Part shown: piece after piece, positions 63,508-64,000 of the stretch
Position numbering within the stretch: position 1 is the first letter of the stretch
How the letters are laid out: every line of letters begins with the position of its first letter
Assembly: GCF_001456155.1 (NCBI RefSeq)
Contig: NZ_CP013293.1
Location: 496,001 to 560,000 of the forward strand
Source of the DNA: Chryseobacterium sp. IHB B 17019
GTDB taxonomy: Bacteria; Bacteroidota; Bacteroidia; Flavobacteriales; Weeksellaceae
Length of the DNA: 64,000 nucleotides
Reading direction: 5' to 3'
Position numbers and translations under genes: made by a program
The notes under the pieces: generated by a model
The model's database searches: none
What the model was told of the DNA's origin: nothing
What the model saw: only the letters and a program-made list of their open reading frames with translations

Positions 63508-64000
63508 CTATTTTATTTTTTCTACTTCAGCAAAAAGCTTTTCAGAGATTTCGTTGATATCTCCAACGCCGTTGATCTCTACATATTTGCCTTGTTGCTT
63601 GTAAAGCTCGGCTACTTCAGCTGTTTTTGTGTAGTATTCTTTTATTCTGTTTTCGATGATTTCTACATTGCTGTCGTCTGATCTTCCGCTTATTTCACCT
63701 CTTTTCAGCAATCTTTCCACCAAAATTTTATCTTCAACCACCAATGAAAGACAAACGTCGATTTTATCATTCAGTTCTTCTTTCACGATTTTTTCCAGGG
63801 CTTCCGTCTGAACAGCAGTTCTCGGGTATCCGTCGAAAATAAATCCTGCAGCATCGGTCGGTTTTCTGATTTCATCAATTAGCATATCTGTTGTTACCTG
63901 ATCCGGAACCAATTCTCCTTTATCGATGTATGATTTTGCCAGTTTCCCAAGTTCGGTGTCATTTTTCATATTGAATCTGAAAAGGTCTCCCGTTGAGATT
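63508..64000 (-). CDS. adk: Adenylate kinase, 3' part (gene continues past window)
   Basis: 164 residues visible; the frame stays open to the window end, reading ISTGDLFRFNMKNDTELGKL, so the P-loop lies beyond 64000. An ATG at 63969 is internal, not the start. LID/core landmarks: GFIFDGYPRTAVQTEAL (AMP site), VERLLKRGEISGRSDDSNVE (ATP-binding Arg in a short, non-zinc LID) and RIKEYYTKTAEVAEL. It interconverts ATP, AMP and ADP. It lies upstream of and in the same direction as obg. Confidence 0.96.
   Translation of the reverse strand, partial: ISTGDLFRFNMKNDTELGKLAKSYIDKGELVPDQVTTDMLIDEIRKPTDAAGFIFDGYPRTAVQTEALEKIVKEELNDKIDVCLSLVVEDKILVERLLKRGEISGRSDDSNVEIIENRIKEYYTKTAEVAELYKQQGKYVEINGVGDINEISEKLFAEVEKIK

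Overview
The window looks like a chromosome segment of a Flavobacteriia member, most probably Chryseobacterium or a close relative in the Weeksellaceae. The evidence is AT-rich DNA, no Shine-Dalgarno ribosome sites, many promoters with the Bacteroidetes -7 box TAnnTTTG, SusC/SusD and Oar-like TonB receptors, an S46 dipeptidyl-peptidase, and DUF2461, GSCFA, DUF4269 and DUF6438 proteins. The genus is an inference from gene content. No rRNA, CRISPR array, intact insertion sequence or prophage was seen.

Layout. (1) 1-7.9 kb is a polymorphic-toxin island: a TPR protein cut by the window edge, a 1586-residue Rhs protein ending in a PD-(D/E)xK nuclease domain, a PoNi-like immunity protein, then Imm22 and Imm51 immunity proteins. 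(2) 8.4-14.4 kb holds polA, then a leftward set: membrane protein, second Imm22, YdeI-like and DUF389 proteins. (3) 14.7-23.3 kb carries an M16 protease, an S46 (DPP11-type) peptidase, an NlpE-like lipoprotein, MgtC and ligA. (4) 23.4-33.9 kb is an organophosphate-uptake locus: Oar-like receptor, glycerophosphodiesterase, SusC, SusD and a calcineurin-like phosphoesterase. Both of its promoters carry 11-bp-phased TTAA repeats resembling a PHO box. (5) 34.2-38.7 kb has an SDR, prmA, small envelope proteins and a PhyH dioxygenase. (6) 38.9-43.7 kb has a tRNA-Arg/tRNA-Pro pair present twice, flanking a lipoprotein, a repeat-rich secreted protein with a chitin-binding-like C-terminus and two gene relics, followed by tRNA-Ser. 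(7) 43.8-50.7 kb carries a peptidoglycan amidase, aspA and a small surface-polysaccharide group (two glycosyltransferases, flippase, FkbM methyltransferase). (8) 51-64 kb has DUF2461, two DEAD-box helicases, a PhoU-like/Pit phosphate-transport pair, a polyprenyl synthase, a GSCFA-DUF4269-TatD-methyltransferase operon, obg and the 3' part of adk.

The intergenic regions are rich in interspersed repeats. The most striking is a structured element found four times (about 8.0, 35.2, 50.9 and 55.8 kb). Its flanks are conserved while its central hairpin changes sequence but stays self-complementary, and one outer base pair shows a compensatory change. The other standout signal is the pair of 11-bp-periodic promoter arrays at 23.43-23.50 and 27.65-27.76 kb, which tie the phosphodiesterase/SusCD locus to a probable PhoB-like regulator.
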